A stretch of DNA of 64,000 bases from Chrysopilus asiliformis. Taxonomy: Eukaryota; Arthropoda; Insecta; Diptera; Rhagionidae. The DNA is taken from the NCBI GenBank assembly GCA_964034945.1, contig OZ035961.1, forward strand, positions 28,497,684 through 28,561,683, given 5' to 3'. The position numbers were made by a program, and so were the translations under genes. The notes beneath the pieces were generated by a model that ran no database searches, was not told the origin of the DNA, and saw nothing but the letters and a program-made list of their open reading frames with translations. Position 1 is the first letter of the stretch, and every line of letters begins with the position of its first letter. Below are positions 10,061 through 22,999 of this stretch, piece after piece.

Positions 10061-13000
10061 AATTGTATCTTGTCTCACGGTTTTTATATTTCTAATACTG
10101 TGAGATATTTTAATAATTTGTTGTAATTTGAAATCATAATGCGAAAAAGATCGATTGTAATTGAGCTTTGTTTTTCTTCTAACATTCTATATTAAATAAT
10201 TCTCAGAATTTAGCCATAAGTCAAAACAATTATCAGTAAAGCCTTTAAGCTACTTACATAAAGGTTACCTTTTCCGTATCTACTTTAACTTAGGTACGAA
10301 CAAATATATTAATAGAAAAGTAGGAAATTTTATTTTGTGATAGCTTATCATAAAATTTTTGACAAGTAAACTTTTCGTTTCATGTATTTTGTTAAAAGGG
10401 CCAAAGAAATCGTTTTGGCAAGTTACCTATTGAAGGTCATCAGCAGGAATGTTGGGTTTTTTGCCCACAAGGGTTTGATTGTTTGAAATTTAATACTTTG
10501 TTTAAACACTAAAGTTTGAATTATATTCAAAAAAGTATGTAATTTTTTTCTAAGGATTTTTTTTATGATCTAGTACTTGTAAAGCAACAATGAGGGATTC
10601 GTTGGATTGTGGGCGATTAGAAGAAGTCTTCGGGTTGACTAGATCTTCACCTTCTTATATGAAACAAAATAAAGTACTGTAGAAAATTTTGTGGTCTACA
10701 GTTTGACAGATTTTTTTCAATAGATTTTTTTAAACTTCTTACAGAAATTAACTGGGACTATGGCAAAAAATTTTTTAAACAAAATTTTTATAAAAAACTC
10801 ATTCGGTGATCACTCCCTAAAATATTTTCGTTGTTTTTCAACGTTGGAAAAATTCCATTTGAATAATAAAAAGAAAACATTCTTTGCGTATGAAACCTCA
10901 AAGTTTTTCAACCGCAAATCAACTGAAATACAAGTATTTCTATGGAGATATCTATGTCGTTTGTATACTTACGAGTATAAAGAAATTTATTGTCTTTGGA
11001 TTTGTGTTAATATTTACTTTCAGCATGCATTTATCTAACTTTAACCAAATCTCATTCAATGAGTGATTTCTTCGATCTTAATTTCAGAAGGAGGTCGCGT
11101 TCTTTTTGTAAGAACTTTACTTCACTTCCTATTCCTCCCTCGTTAAAATACACAATCATTAAACTGCAGACAACACAAGACGACTGGCTAAAGGAAACCG
11201 TCTTTATAGAGACTGCATTACTTTATTGCTGTATTTATTCTCGAAGTAGTGAAATGCGTTCAAGTCGAGCATTACGGACAGATTTAAGTACACACAATGG
11301 TCAATGTACATCAAGTGTACATAATGTCGGAGTACTAAAAGCCAAACTTACAACTATCTAAGTAAAGACGTAAGTAAACGTCGTGTGGCTTTTATGGTTA
11401 CGATAGATAGCAAGGTGTGCAACATACACTTGGTAACAGTCGTATAACATTATTGACAGACAGGCAAACCTTGTATGACCCGCCTGAGGTTCTATAAAGA
11501 CATAAAATCGACATCTCAAGGATAATTTTTAACTGCTGTAGCCAAAGACACGGCAATAGCAGCGGCTGATAGAAGACAGACATGAAAATACGTCCGAGGA
11601 TTGTGAAAAACATAAAAGCTTGGTAGATGGAAGTCACCAATTTATTTAATTCACGCTGAAGCCTCTATAATCCGGCCGGTGGATATCCGTGATCGGGTGC
11701 AAAACCAATCACTGGACTCGGTTTTAAATTGATTACTTATTGTGATCACCAGGGATGTCGAACATTAACGCAATTAGGCACAACTATACCATTGTTAAAA
11801 ATTCTTCGCAATTCAAAGTTTTTTGGTAAATTAAAATAATTCAAAACAAAATTACCTTAGCCACAAATACGGCGTTATATCCGGTTTTTATGTGAGGCGT
11901 TTGCACTTTCTTAGTCTTATAAATGACCCTGAGAAAAAAATTCTGAATGCCTTTATTGACATATAAATTCAATATAAATTTCCTTGAGAAATTATGAAAT
12001 ATCAGGGATGTTTTATTGTACTTTTACTGTATTGTACCAAAGATTTTACTATACCTTCTGAAACACAAAGAACCACTCGCATCGGTAAATAAAATAAGTG
12101 TGTGTGTTTTTCTACTTTATTTAAAAAGAACAATTATCCTAATTTTATGTTTTGGCCATTTTTTATCAAAATTCCTTATTTTGATTGGTTTGTGGATGGT
12201 TTTTTAACACTAAAATTAACCACGGTTGGACGGAATGTCATCAAAATTTACAGATAACTTGATATACCAGGGTCAAGTGTAGGCTTCCTATACACATACT
12301 GCCTTTGAGTTTGCTTGCAAATCTTTCCCTTTTTCCTATACATATTCTTGAAAAAAGAAAATCGTTAAAAAAATCTAAATATGCTCGTTTTATCGAACAC
12401 AGGTTTTTTGAAAAATTAAAAGAGGTCAAGTTAAAGTGGATTTTTACCTATCTCTACCATGCATCAAAATTTAATTAGATAATTTTTTGATTCTTTCCCG
12501 TAGAAACGTGCCAGCTTTTCAAGAGCAGAAGTGAAAATTGCATTTTTTAGCAAAACTGTAATCGCGAACGCGAACGAATCGGATTTTCAGAAAAATGAAA
12601 AACCGTAACCGGAATGGATTTTATTTGCCTATTACTCTTTTCCGCCCTTCTTCACAAAAATGGTATAATAATATTAGTAAAAAATATTTATTTTATTAAA
12701 AAAAAAAACTCGACTTCAAACAACACGGTTTTTTCTAAAAACTCTATTCCCTTTTCGCAGAATGGGTTGGAAAAATATTTTTTTTGTTTTTTGCGTCTCC
12801 TGAAAAGTTACCTTTTTTCACAAAAGACCTATTTATTCCAAAAGTACAAGACATATTGCCATAATTTTTGATTTTATTTGAAGATGGCAATATTGGCTAA
12901 CAAAACTGTTGTGGATATGTTAAAACTTCCCCAGTTTTTGAAATATGGAATGTAAACCGTCAAGAATTATCATACAAAATAACCAAAAAGTTTCACATGG

Positions 13001-13086
13001 TCTGTAGATAACAGTTTTTATCAGAATAAAAAACAAACTGCTAAAAATATGTGATTTGGGATAAATAAAAGGTGTGCAAAATTGGA
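10061..13086. other. long non-genic stretch
   Basis: Very AT-rich. No exon, RNA gene or transposon end could be supported on either strand. The longest frames (10760-11361) lack recognisable domains and splice context. Confidence 0.45.
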
Positions 13087-13090
13087 TTAA

Positions 13091-13390
13091 CCCGTTCGGT
13101 ATTTTGATGCCATATGGCAACGCAGTTAAAAATCTGAATTTACTTATTACTTATGTATTTTTTTTCAACACTCTATTCTCATTCAGTGCACCATTAAGTG
13201 CATTTGTGACCCAATTTTGATTTTTTGAGGAAAAAGCTGGACCACAGTGGACGTATTTGAAAAAAATTAAAATTTTTAATTTTTTTTTTAATTTTTTTTT
13301 TGTTTTAAATGAATACTAATCGCTTAAACATCATTAATTTGTATATAGAGTATTTGTAACACCCATAGAAAAAAACATGTACCGAACGGG
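13091..13390. mobile_element. piggyBac-like MITE, copy 1
   Basis: A 300-bp element bounded by TTAA (13087-13090, 13391-13394) with terminal inverted repeat CCCGTTCGGTA / TACCGAACGGG. TTAA targeting with CCC…GGG ends is the hallmark of the piggyBac superfamily. The interior is non-coding and A/T-rich. It is colinear with a second copy at 52017-52310, which confirms the boundaries. It presumably depends on a transposase encoded elsewhere. Confidence 0.88.
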
Positions 13391-13683
13391 TTAAGCTGGG
13401 ATAAGTGGTTTGTGAGAAAACGGGCCATTTGTCCCCCATCATGTAAAATAGCCTTACGGCCTTACCCATTTAAAATTCTTGGAGGAAAATGCGCCACGGT
13501 GGAAATTTTTCACTTGTTTAGAGTAAACATATTTGCATGTCCTTTCACTTTTTACCAAAAAAAGAAAAACCGATTTGCTACTTCTAAGATTTTCCGCTCT
13601 GGACAATTACCCAGTTCGCCCCCTCTAGATCAGGCCCTGGCTGGCTACACTGATATTAGCAACGTTGCAGTTCCCTAATCGCA

Positions 13684-13759
13684 TTTTTGGTGTATGGCAC
13701 GTATCTGCCACCAGAAATGTATCTAATATGGTAACAGATACGTGCCATAGCCAAAAAAT
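13684..13759. repeat. small foldback (TTTTTGG…ATGGCACGTATCTG)
   Basis: TTTTTGGTGTATGGCACGTA on the left is inverted on the right (TACGTGCCATAGCCAAAAAA), with a loop of about 20 bases. A diverged solitary arm lies near 3703-3737, so this is a repeat family and not a lone palindrome. Confidence 0.6.
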
Positions 13760-16700
13760 ACTGAGTGTTGTCTCCAGGAAATTAATTTATAAATTCTAAA
13801 AACTGTTGAATGAATGCCGTAGACACATTTATCTCCAAACGAAACAAATTAAATCAAACGGATCAAGTATTCACGCATATCTGGCCATCATCTTACAATT
13901 AGTTGAGAGTCTCCCTTTCGTGTATCTGCATTGTGTTCAACTGACAAGTAGAAAGGAAAGATCTTGCTTCTTGTTATTTAAGGCGATATCATGTAGGGCA
14001 TCTTGAGATCCCCATTCAATATGTCGATAATTGCTATCTTTGTTATTGCCTAAATAGTCAATCAGCGCCCCGGTCTGGCGTGATGTAATCTATAGGCTCC
14101 AATTAGTGACAAAGACTATTTTTGTACTGGTGGTTGGTTGTCATAGCTGAGCTTTAAGTGCATAACCATCTATATTCATTGAATCTTTCATACCAACGTA
14201 CGTGTATGCCGTTGTAAGAGTTTTAATTCGCCGTCAAATGCGGCTAGTAAATGCTGATTGTGCTTAATTTACAACGATAGGAAAATGAAAATTCATTATT
14301 ATGCTCCAGGTAGAAAGGAGTTATGTATATGTACGACGTCTATGCAACAATATGATCATCCACGAACTAATTTCTAATGGCCTTCAGGTCAATTTTATCA
14401 ATTTAATGTTCTGTTGCTTACTTTTAATGCTTTTCTTTCGTCGCTGGCTGTTGTTATTATTTTCGGTATCAAGAAGCAATTACCCAACTTTCAATACATT
14501 CCGTCTCATATTGTGCAAATAGGTTTTAAGCTTAACTCAGCATATTTTTATATGAGTTTCGCTTTAGGCTATTTACTTTTGTGCCGAGACATTGACGAAC
14601 TATAAAGAAATGAAAACAAAAACATAAAAAAATATGATTTTTTTTAATGTTGAAAGGTCTTACCTTAATTGGTTTTGCAATCAAATTGTTTTTACTTAAC
14701 TGGTAGCTGGGGTGGACCAACGTCTATTTGTTGATTTATTTTACACCCTTTCTCTAATTGCATTCAACTCACCTTTTGTTCATAGTTTTTTATTCACGAA
14801 AGTGCTCCCAGTCTAGACCGTCTCGAATTTGTTACTTTTACAAATATTTTTTTCGTTATTAAGTGTGTTTTGTAAAAATATTTAATTTGGTTGAGTATAT
14901 GTTACGGATTTGATTGTTTAATTTAGGTTTAATTATGTTGAAATTGGGCAAAAATGAGTTGCATTGATTGTGATGGTTGTTAGCGATATTAAACAATTGA
15001 ATAGTTGGCAATATTTTTAAATTAATGTCGAAAATTATTTATTGTGTTTATTTTGAAAATTTATAGAATATGTAGGTAATTGATTTATAACTGAATCATC
15101 AAAGAATTTGTAAGGCTTTAAAAATTGCTTTTTGTATTCTAAACTATCTCTGACTTCATTTAACAGTAGAATCTTGGTTCGAGAATTTAATATATTCCTT
15201 AATAGCTTCTGCAAACCGAAGTTGGAGTGCACTGAAATTTAAGATACATTTATTTATTTTTTGCTTTGACTAAAATGGTACCAAATTTCTGGTTTTTGAG
15301 TATTTTTGCAGACACTAAATTACTTTACTATCTTATTGGTAAATTAAACTGTTTAATTCATTATTCATCCACCCTGGATGGTAATCACTAAAAATTTAAA
15401 AATGTTAAAAATTTGTTTATTATAGCTACATTTAGCATCATTTTAAGAAGAATATGCTCTCAATTCTGCTATTTCAAAAATCGGACCCAAAAATTACCGT
15501 TTATGTACAAAAAATTGTTTTTTTAAATTTAAGTTCGAAAAAACCTCAACCTTTAGAGTTTTAAGATGACGTAACAAAAATTTAGAAAAAATAGCGATAA
15601 AATAAGATAAAATACTCGTTCAGATGGTTAAAAACCAAATTTTTTTCGGCATCCCAACTTGTCACGTCAGTAATTTAGTGCACCGAAAAAGATAATAACT
15701 ATGTTTCGTATTTGGATTTTCTCAGGTAGATTATGCAGCAAAAAAAAAATCACCTAAAATTTTTAAAATTCTTTAAAATAAATATCTGAATGGTATACCG
15801 GTTGATAATATCGTCGATTTGCTACAAATTAAAAGCATTTATCAATATCCAAAAATCATGTTTTTTCGGTCAGTAACATTTATTGGATGATATTTATTTA
15901 GTGAAAAAATCCTTGACTCTATATGATCTTGACCTTTCCATAGTGAAGAATTCCCAAATAGCATTTTAAGCAGCAATTATGGTATTTATCCCCATATTTC
16001 GTCACCATGCAAGTCGCGGCGATAAGCAATTTATGTCGCAAATACGTATCTAGTTGTGCCAACGAGACGCGCAACGAGACCCATAGTGGGGAACACTTTT
16101 CAGCGGTTTGCGGCGCCGCAATTATAACGACAGGGACGTAATTAGTTGCCTCATGCGTGAGCGTCATCTGACGGCATTATATCACACAATTACACAAATC
16201 ATCGAGCGGGTTTTCTTTCTCCCTCGAATGCTTGCTAGTAAACAGAGATGAACAAATAAAAACGTAAGCAGAAGACGAACGAGAAAAATCTAATGGCGAC
16301 AAATTAATGGAAACTTTTGTGGAGTGTTATTTTATAATGGACTTTTCTTCCGGTTGCATGTCGTGATTTTAATTGCCATTAAAATTTTTCGACAATATTG
16401 GATCTGAAATTTAAACAGATTTTAATGGGCCATCGAATTATTTTGTTTTTAATCAAAAATTTCTTTAATTTTATTTTATCGGTAAAATTTTTTTTTCTTT
16501 TGCAATGAAATTTTGATGCCAATAAAATTATGCTGTTTCAAAAATGTATGCTTTCCACTTTTTATGCAATATCCTTCAGTCATTCGCCTGAAATAAGAAA
16601 TTTAATTCTCGAAACGAAATCATTTCCATCAAATGTCAGTGAGAAATATGGCGGCTGAAGGCATCAATTTTTTTTGGTGTTTCTCAGACGGGGAGCTTTA

Positions 16701-17160
16701 ATGAAACTTTAGTGGCAGACTATTTCGACCCGAAAACCATCAAATGCTGCTCTTTCGCTGCAGGAATTTTCATGAAGCGAATGTTGCCCCAAAGATGAAC
16801 CGTGGGTCACCAATTTCCCCACTAAAGCAATTGTGGCTTTGCAGAAGCATTATTAATCGGTGCGACGCGCTCCTCACTTCTTTCGCTTCTTTTACGCGGA
16901 TGTGAATTATAGGTGTAAATTTTTAGCCCCGATTGCGTAAATTGCTGCATTTTAAAACCGCAAAGAACAAATCTCATGTTCCCGTACTTTTCGATGCTAT
17001 TTGGGTTGTTTATAGTAAAAGCACATTTCGTTAAATACACTATAATTTATAGGTGCATTAGGCTATAATTATAGGTAGGGCACCCAAATATACCGGATTA
17101 GGTTGGATTGAGCTTTTTGTCCCGTGTCGTCCCAGAAACGGAATCCCGGTTAATTCAATT
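13760..17160. other. non-genic stretch; 15930-17060 looks unique and CpG-containing
   Basis: No gene is supported. From about 15930 to 17060 the sequence is less AT-rich than its surroundings, carries many CpG words (GTCGCGGCGATAAG, GCGGTTTGCGGCGCCGC, GGTGCGACGCGCTCC) and matches no repeat in the window. This could be host regulatory DNA or an old insertion. The sequence alone does not decide. Confidence 0.35.
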
Positions 17161-17161
17161 A

Positions 17162-17798
17162 ACAGCCTTATTCTGGCAAAGGTCACTAGTCACAACTCGA
17201 TCACAAGAGCGAGGTGAATCACAAGTTGTGACTTTTTGGTATTCTCAGCGTTCAATCACAATTTCGACTGATCTCAGCTACTGTCAAAACTGTGACCGAC
17301 TCACAAGCAGGTAACAAGATAAAAACAAGACAAAAACAAGACAAAAAGAAACTATTTCCTGCACTATTTAATTGAATGTGATATTTCCAGAGTACAACGG
17401 AGACGATTTCTGGTCAATTGACAAACAAAGAAGACTTTTTTGCGAAATAAGAAAATTTTTATTGAAAATGTTCAGGTCTCCAATAACATCCCACCTTTTT
17501 TTATAATTGAACACGCACGGCGCACACGCACTTTCTCCACCATTTTCACAGATTTACAAATATTAAAATTACTTTAAAAACTAACAAAACCAAAAACTGA
17601 ACTAAACTAAATAATCACAAAGCGGCTGTCAAATTTATTCACCATTCTGGAATTATACTGAGGTGAATTATTTGTTACGTTTCTTGTGACCCAACGCCAA
17701 GAATATGGAATACTCGGTCAGTCACAAAGAAAGTAACAAGCCAATCGTCTCTAACGAGTTGTGACTTGTGACCAGTCATAATGCCAGAATAGAGCTGT
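17162..17798. mobile_element. TIR element ACAGCCTTATTCTGG, 637 bp
   Basis: The ends ACAGCCTTATTCTGGC and (inverted) ACAGCTCTATTCTGGC are followed inward on both sides by the words CACTAGTCACAACTCG / GGTCACAAGTCACAACTCG. A 109-bp member lies at 50700-50808 and a solitary end at 35830-35844. No unambiguous target duplication was found. It has no coding capacity, so it is a non-autonomous DNA element of unknown superfamily. Confidence 0.75.
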
Positions 17799-17811
17799 TA
17801 GTATTATTATA

Positions 17812-18434
17812 TCTATGTATATAAAATCGTTTAACCTGATTGACTGACTGATTAACTGACTGATTGACTGACTGATTGACTGACTGATTGACTGACTGAT
17901 TGATTGACTGATTGACTGATTGACTGACTGATTGACTAACTGACTCATCAACGCCCAGCCCAAACCAATGAAGCTTGAGACTTGAAAAACTTTCACAGTA
18001 TGCCCCAACCATCACGTAGGCGCTCACTAAGTAGGGGTTTTCCGAAATTTTATTGCTAAGGGGGTAAAGTTTGTTACTTTTGGGTATTTTTAAACCCTGA
18101 TTCTCGCCATGAATCCTGCTCAATAGGAGGCTGAAAAGTTTCACTCGAGGGTTTTCGGGGTCGCTGATCACGATTCCAGCGTTAGATTTTCAAAATTAGA
18201 AACGGAAAGTCCTGTAAGGATAGCACAAATATCCTTTTTCCCATTTTCCCCGGAAAATCGGCATTAGGAATTTCCGGGGTCGCTGATCACGAATCTAGTG
18301 TTAGACTAATTCGCAATGGAGAGTCCTGCAAAGATAAGATTTTTCTCATAAGTTTTTAAGTTGTTTCCGGTTTTCTTCGTATTCTAAAACTTATACAAAA
18401 AACTTAGCCCGGCAACGACGGGTATGCAAGATAG
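17812..18434 (+). mobile_element. Helitron-like non-autonomous element, copy 1
   Basis: Begins TCTATGTATATAAAATCG directly after an A and ends …GGTATGCAAGATAG before a T. It carries the subterminal hairpin CCCG-GCAACGA-CGGG 9 bases before the end. The canonical CTAG end seen in the sister copies is mutated to ATAG here. A TGACTGACTGAT-type array (about 17836-17946) follows the 5' end. Colinear with 55974-56805 over the post-array block (CTCATCAACGCC, TTTCACAGTATG, CCAACCATCACGTA). It has no Rep/helicase coding sequence. Confidence 0.75.
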
Positions 18435-18479
18435 TCAATGATAAATGATTATATTTTTTTAAATTATATTTTTTGGAGG

Positions 18480-18960
18480 TTTTGTCTGGGTTTTTGTGAA
18501 AAGCTGGCTTTCATGCTTGCTATTCTTGCTCTCATATCTGTTTGTCTGTCATGATGAAATCTTTTATTCTAATTTTGATCCACTTCCACTCTTCCGATTG
18601 ACTTGAAACTTTACACGCTTATGTAACTCCAATACAATATTTTCACTACATCGTCCTTTTAAGGATAACTTGATTGTCCTATTCCTGAAATTTTCTGGAA
18701 AAACATCTCGTCCAAGGTTTCTGGGGTCGATGAATCCAATTCTGGCATTAAGAAATCGGTAAGGATAATCGAAGGTCCTGTAAGAATAACGTGATTATCC
18801 TTTTCCTAAAATTTTCTTGGAAAAATCTGGTCTGGGTGTTTTTAGGGTCGCTGAATCCGATTCTGACGTTAAGGAGTCTGTAAGGACAATCGAGGGCCTT
18901 TTAGGATAACGTGATTCTCCTCCTCATTTTGGTTTTTAGTCACACTAATCAAATACAAAA
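18480..18960 (+). repeat. family C repeat, copy 1
   Basis: Shares a block order with 29100-29350: TCTGTTTGTCTG, AATTTTGATCCACTTCCACT, CTTGAAACTTTACAC, ATGTAACTCC, CTACATCGTCCTT, AGGATAACGTGATT, GGGTCGCTGAATCC. The last two words recur in tandem, as if about 110-bp subunits were duplicated. It adjoins the Helitron-like copy on its left, whose own interior also uses the GGGTCGCTGA word, so the two families may be related. Confidence 0.6.
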
Positions 18961-21900
18961 TGACTTAAATGGATAAAAAAAATTTTTTTTAACTAAAAAT
19001 AAATATGGTCAACCTAATTATTTGCAATTTTCCAACAGTAACTAATTTATAGACGTATGAGCTATATTTTGTGGTTATTCATTATTACTATAAGAAACAC
19101 AAATATAGTTTGAAATAAAACATAAAACTTTCTGAACTAAAGCAATTAGGTTTAAAGCTTCAATATTTAAACAAAAAAAAAATCTATATATGGAGTTAAC
19201 ATTTTAGAATTCCTCATTTATTTTCATCCAAATATTTGCCATTTGGATTGTATGCGTTAAGTATTAAGCAAATAACTTAATATAGAAACAAATCTATATA
19301 AGTCATTAAACTTTATGGGGAAAGTTGAATTCTAATACGAAATCATCTACAGTTGCTAAGAAAACCGATAATAAGAGTGACGAGTTTATATAAACTTACC
19401 CAAAGAATTAGACTGACGATGCCGGCCCGGCCGCGTCTTTCATCCCAAAACCAGTGTATTTATGTTGCCCATTCCGTAGAAAAGAAATTTAGTCCCATTA
19501 TTCCTGTTATACATCTCGTCTATGGCTTTTATAATGGAAAATCAGAATTTATTATCCGGTTTATGACCAACCTAGAAATACATATAAGATTTCTAATTAA
19601 TTTCTCTCAATAGAGATCCGTATAAAAGTAACGCTTGGCGTTGCTACGCACTGCAGTAGAGAAATTTTTCTATTACCACCATAGATATGTACGTAGGATA
19701 TGAATTAAAGTAAATATATGATCCTATTAGTGTCTTCCATCATAGTCGATGCAGGTTTTCCAATCAAATGCTCAACCAGAATTTCATCCGGTTAGAATTA
19801 CAAGACGTAATGAAGGTGATATAGAAATGAATATAGAAATTGCACGTGTAAATATAGAATCTAAACTGGAGAGTATATTTTTTTTTTATTTTTCTCATAT
19901 GAGTGCGTCATATGCCAATGGAGTTGAGGAGTTGTCTTGCTAAAACCAGCAACCACTAAATGGAAAGTGCAATCGTTTTCTATATAGAACGAGTTTTCGA
20001 GAAAAAAATTCAGATATCAAAGAGCTCCAGATATGACAGAGTCTACAAATAGAAGATGGAAAATACAAAAAAAAAAACACTCAGAAATTAATAAAACAGC
20101 ACAAAAAAATCTCACTAAAAAAATAGATAATATGATATGAGCGATACGCTTTATAATTTATGATGGATGTAGCATAATATAATTTATAGGATTTTCTTGA
20201 AATAGATCGTCATTATGTGTCACGTTATCAGAATTAATTAGTATCGGGCCTCTGGACCAGTATATCTGAAGGACGGGCAAATAAGTTAAGACATAAATTA
20301 ATTGACTCGACTTTTTGACTTTTCTTATACCTTTTCCTTAATTTCAACTATAAATCCCCTCAACCACCTCGACCCTTGCTCGTAAAATTTACCACACAAA
20401 GCCTTATCTTTCAGTTCAGAGTTAATTCTGCAGACGGCTTGATAGTTTAGGTCTTTTCGCTATGTCATGGTTTAATCTTGTCGACTCGAAAACGAATAGA
20501 TCGTAATTGTAAACATATTCATATGTTTTTTTATAATATGCCAGATTGTCATATGAATTGACGATATGTTCAAAATAACAATATTTAACAGACATAAAGA
20601 TGTATAAAGTACACCTACGGGAAATCAAGATTATTTACGAATAATTTTTTTTTCTTGTTTCTTTCGATGACTTATTTAAAGTTTAAAAGATAAAAAAAAT
20701 ACTAATTTTCTGCTTTAACAAAAAAATATCTCGCATCAAGTTTGATTTATCTAAATAAAAAGAAATTTTATATTTTTTTATTCAGCAAAAATTCTATTTT
20801 CATACCAATCGAATATATTCGAAAAAAATTTAGAGATTTGTTCGGCTTTTTTTTGCTGACTTTTGTGTATGTAAAGAATCAAGTTTTCTCCCCCAATACA
20901 AAAGATTCTTTCAAATGGTTTTAAGATATTTCATCAGAATTACTTTTCTATAAATTGAATTTGTATAAGAAAGTCATATGCTGTTCACACAGATATTTTT
21001 TTTAAATCAATTTTTTGTTTTTATGATTTTATCATTTTTAGTCTTTAAATAATCGAAAATTGAAATTTTGCAGTGTATGCATTTTTGCCGAAAAACGATC
21101 ACGTCGTTATCCTTACAGCATCTACCGGTCCAAATTTTAAAATTTTGACATCAGAATATGTGCGCAAAATTTCAAGATAATCGGAAACGTAAAGTGGCTC
21201 AAAATAAGGTTAGAAGATTTGAAACAAAGGTTAATTTTGAAAAGTATATAAAAAAGTGTATTTTTTTTGTTGATTTTTTTCATGTATGGATAATTGAAAA
21301 TTGAAATTTGGAGTGATTAACTTTAATAATTTTGCCGTTGAGTTTTTTTTACATCAAACGTCAGATAAACCTTTGAAAAGTCTGCGAATGACAAGAAAAA
21401 TTTCTACATATAAATACCTACCGTTGCAGATAAAATTTTAAAAGGAAAACAGTTTTTTTTTAAAATCTAAACTCTATTAACGTTGATTAAACAAGACTTC
21501 CTGCGCAGAAAAATCTAAAAAAATTCTCTTGATTGATAAAATTAATCTTCCGGTAAGAAAATAAATTCTTTGATGTGCTTGAGAGTTAATTTTGACCTAT
21601 CTATAATATTTCACTCAAGATGGTTTTTATGATAGCTTAGGTATATGAAATGATTACTTGAAAAAATTTAAAAGAAAAATTATAAAACAAATCAACTTCA
21701 ATTTTACCTTCATTGGTACAAATGGCTAAAAATATCTCTAAAAGCCTTAAACGAGTTTCCGAAGATTTTTATTAAAATTCTGTAATGAAATCAGGGTTTA
21801 ATGCCCGCTTAAACAAATCGATGTGACAAGAATAACTTAAAAGTTGAACAAAAGGTTTCCTGTACCCAATGCTAAAATATTAAATGCGTGTGGTTTTCGA

Positions 21901-22400
21901 AAAACAATAATTTATGATAGGCAATTAACAATTTTTACAGATTTTATTTTCTGGTTTTCCGTTGTCATCGAGATTTGAAATAAACCATTGACATATTGTA
22001 CTTTTAACTAATGAATATTAGTTTTAACACTTTAAAGTAGACGCTAAAATTTCCAGATGCTTGTAAAATTATGCTGTGTGGGATGTACGGCCATCAGTAA
22101 ATCACTAGAAACAATTTTAATTTATGGCTTCAGCTTCGAAAACATAAAACTTCAAGCATAAAATCTATTCGTATGTCTGTTTATTAGTCAAATACCATAA
22201 TTCATTTCGTTAAAATATATAATAGGGTAAATTACATAGTTTTGTTTCGTAATTCGGGGAGTACTTAAATGAAAAAAAAAAATTCACATGACTGCCAATG
22301 GCGAATAGAATACGTCCTCTTGTCTTACTTGGAATGTGTTATTTAATTTAAAAAATATCAATTGTGATCAGCACAAAACCTCTGCTATATTTATTTTCGG
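18961..22400. other. long AT-rich non-genic stretch
   Basis: No exon or RNA gene is supported. Phrases such as AAATTTCAAGATAATCGGAAACG near 21170 have the look of old transposon sequence, but no boundaries could be set. Confidence 0.4.
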
Positions 22401-22414
22401 AAAAAATATGTAAA

Positions 22415-22990
22415 AAGTAATATTTTTTTCAAATATCTTGAGAACTGTTAAAGATACGTAAAAACCGTTAAAGGAAAAATACAGGAAGTTTATTTTTTTC
22501 AAAAGCGCATAGTTTCCGAGAAATTTTCAAAACACTTGATTTTTTCAAATATCTTGGGAATTATTAGAGATACGTAAAAACCGTTAAAACAAAAAATGTA
22601 AAAAACAATATATGCTTTAAATTTTGTTATGCATTGTTTCTCAAAAACGCAAAAAACAAGAAATTTTCAAATATCTGTATTTTTTCAAAAAGTTGTATGG
22701 GAGCTACCCGTTATAGGTAATATTTTTCAAAATTTGATAAAAACACGATTTTCGTAGAACTCATTTACAAAAATTTTTAGGTTGCTAGCTCAACGCGCTC
22801 TTGAGTTACTTAAGATAGGTACATTAAGCTGACCAACAGACCGACATACTGGCAGACAACAGACCGGTAGACCGGCAGACCGACAGACCGACAGACAAAC
22901 AGACAGACAGACAAACAGACCGACAGACAAACAGACCGATAGACAGATGCACGGACATCGTAAAAATTTTACCTGAAACGGCTTCGTACT
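22415..22990 (-). repeat. family E repeat, uninterrupted copy
   Basis: Read on the minus strand it runs TGTCCGTGCATCTGTC, a GGTCTGTCTGTTTG-type array (22830-22950), then CTATCTTAAGTAACTCAAGA, GCGCGTTGAGCTAGC and a run of decayed TTTCTCGGAAA / ATATTTG words. The copy at 51826-52620 (+) has the same order but carries a piggyBac-like MITE at the CTTAA site. This copy therefore preserves the empty site. Confidence 0.75.
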
Positions 22991-22999
22991 GATCAAAAA

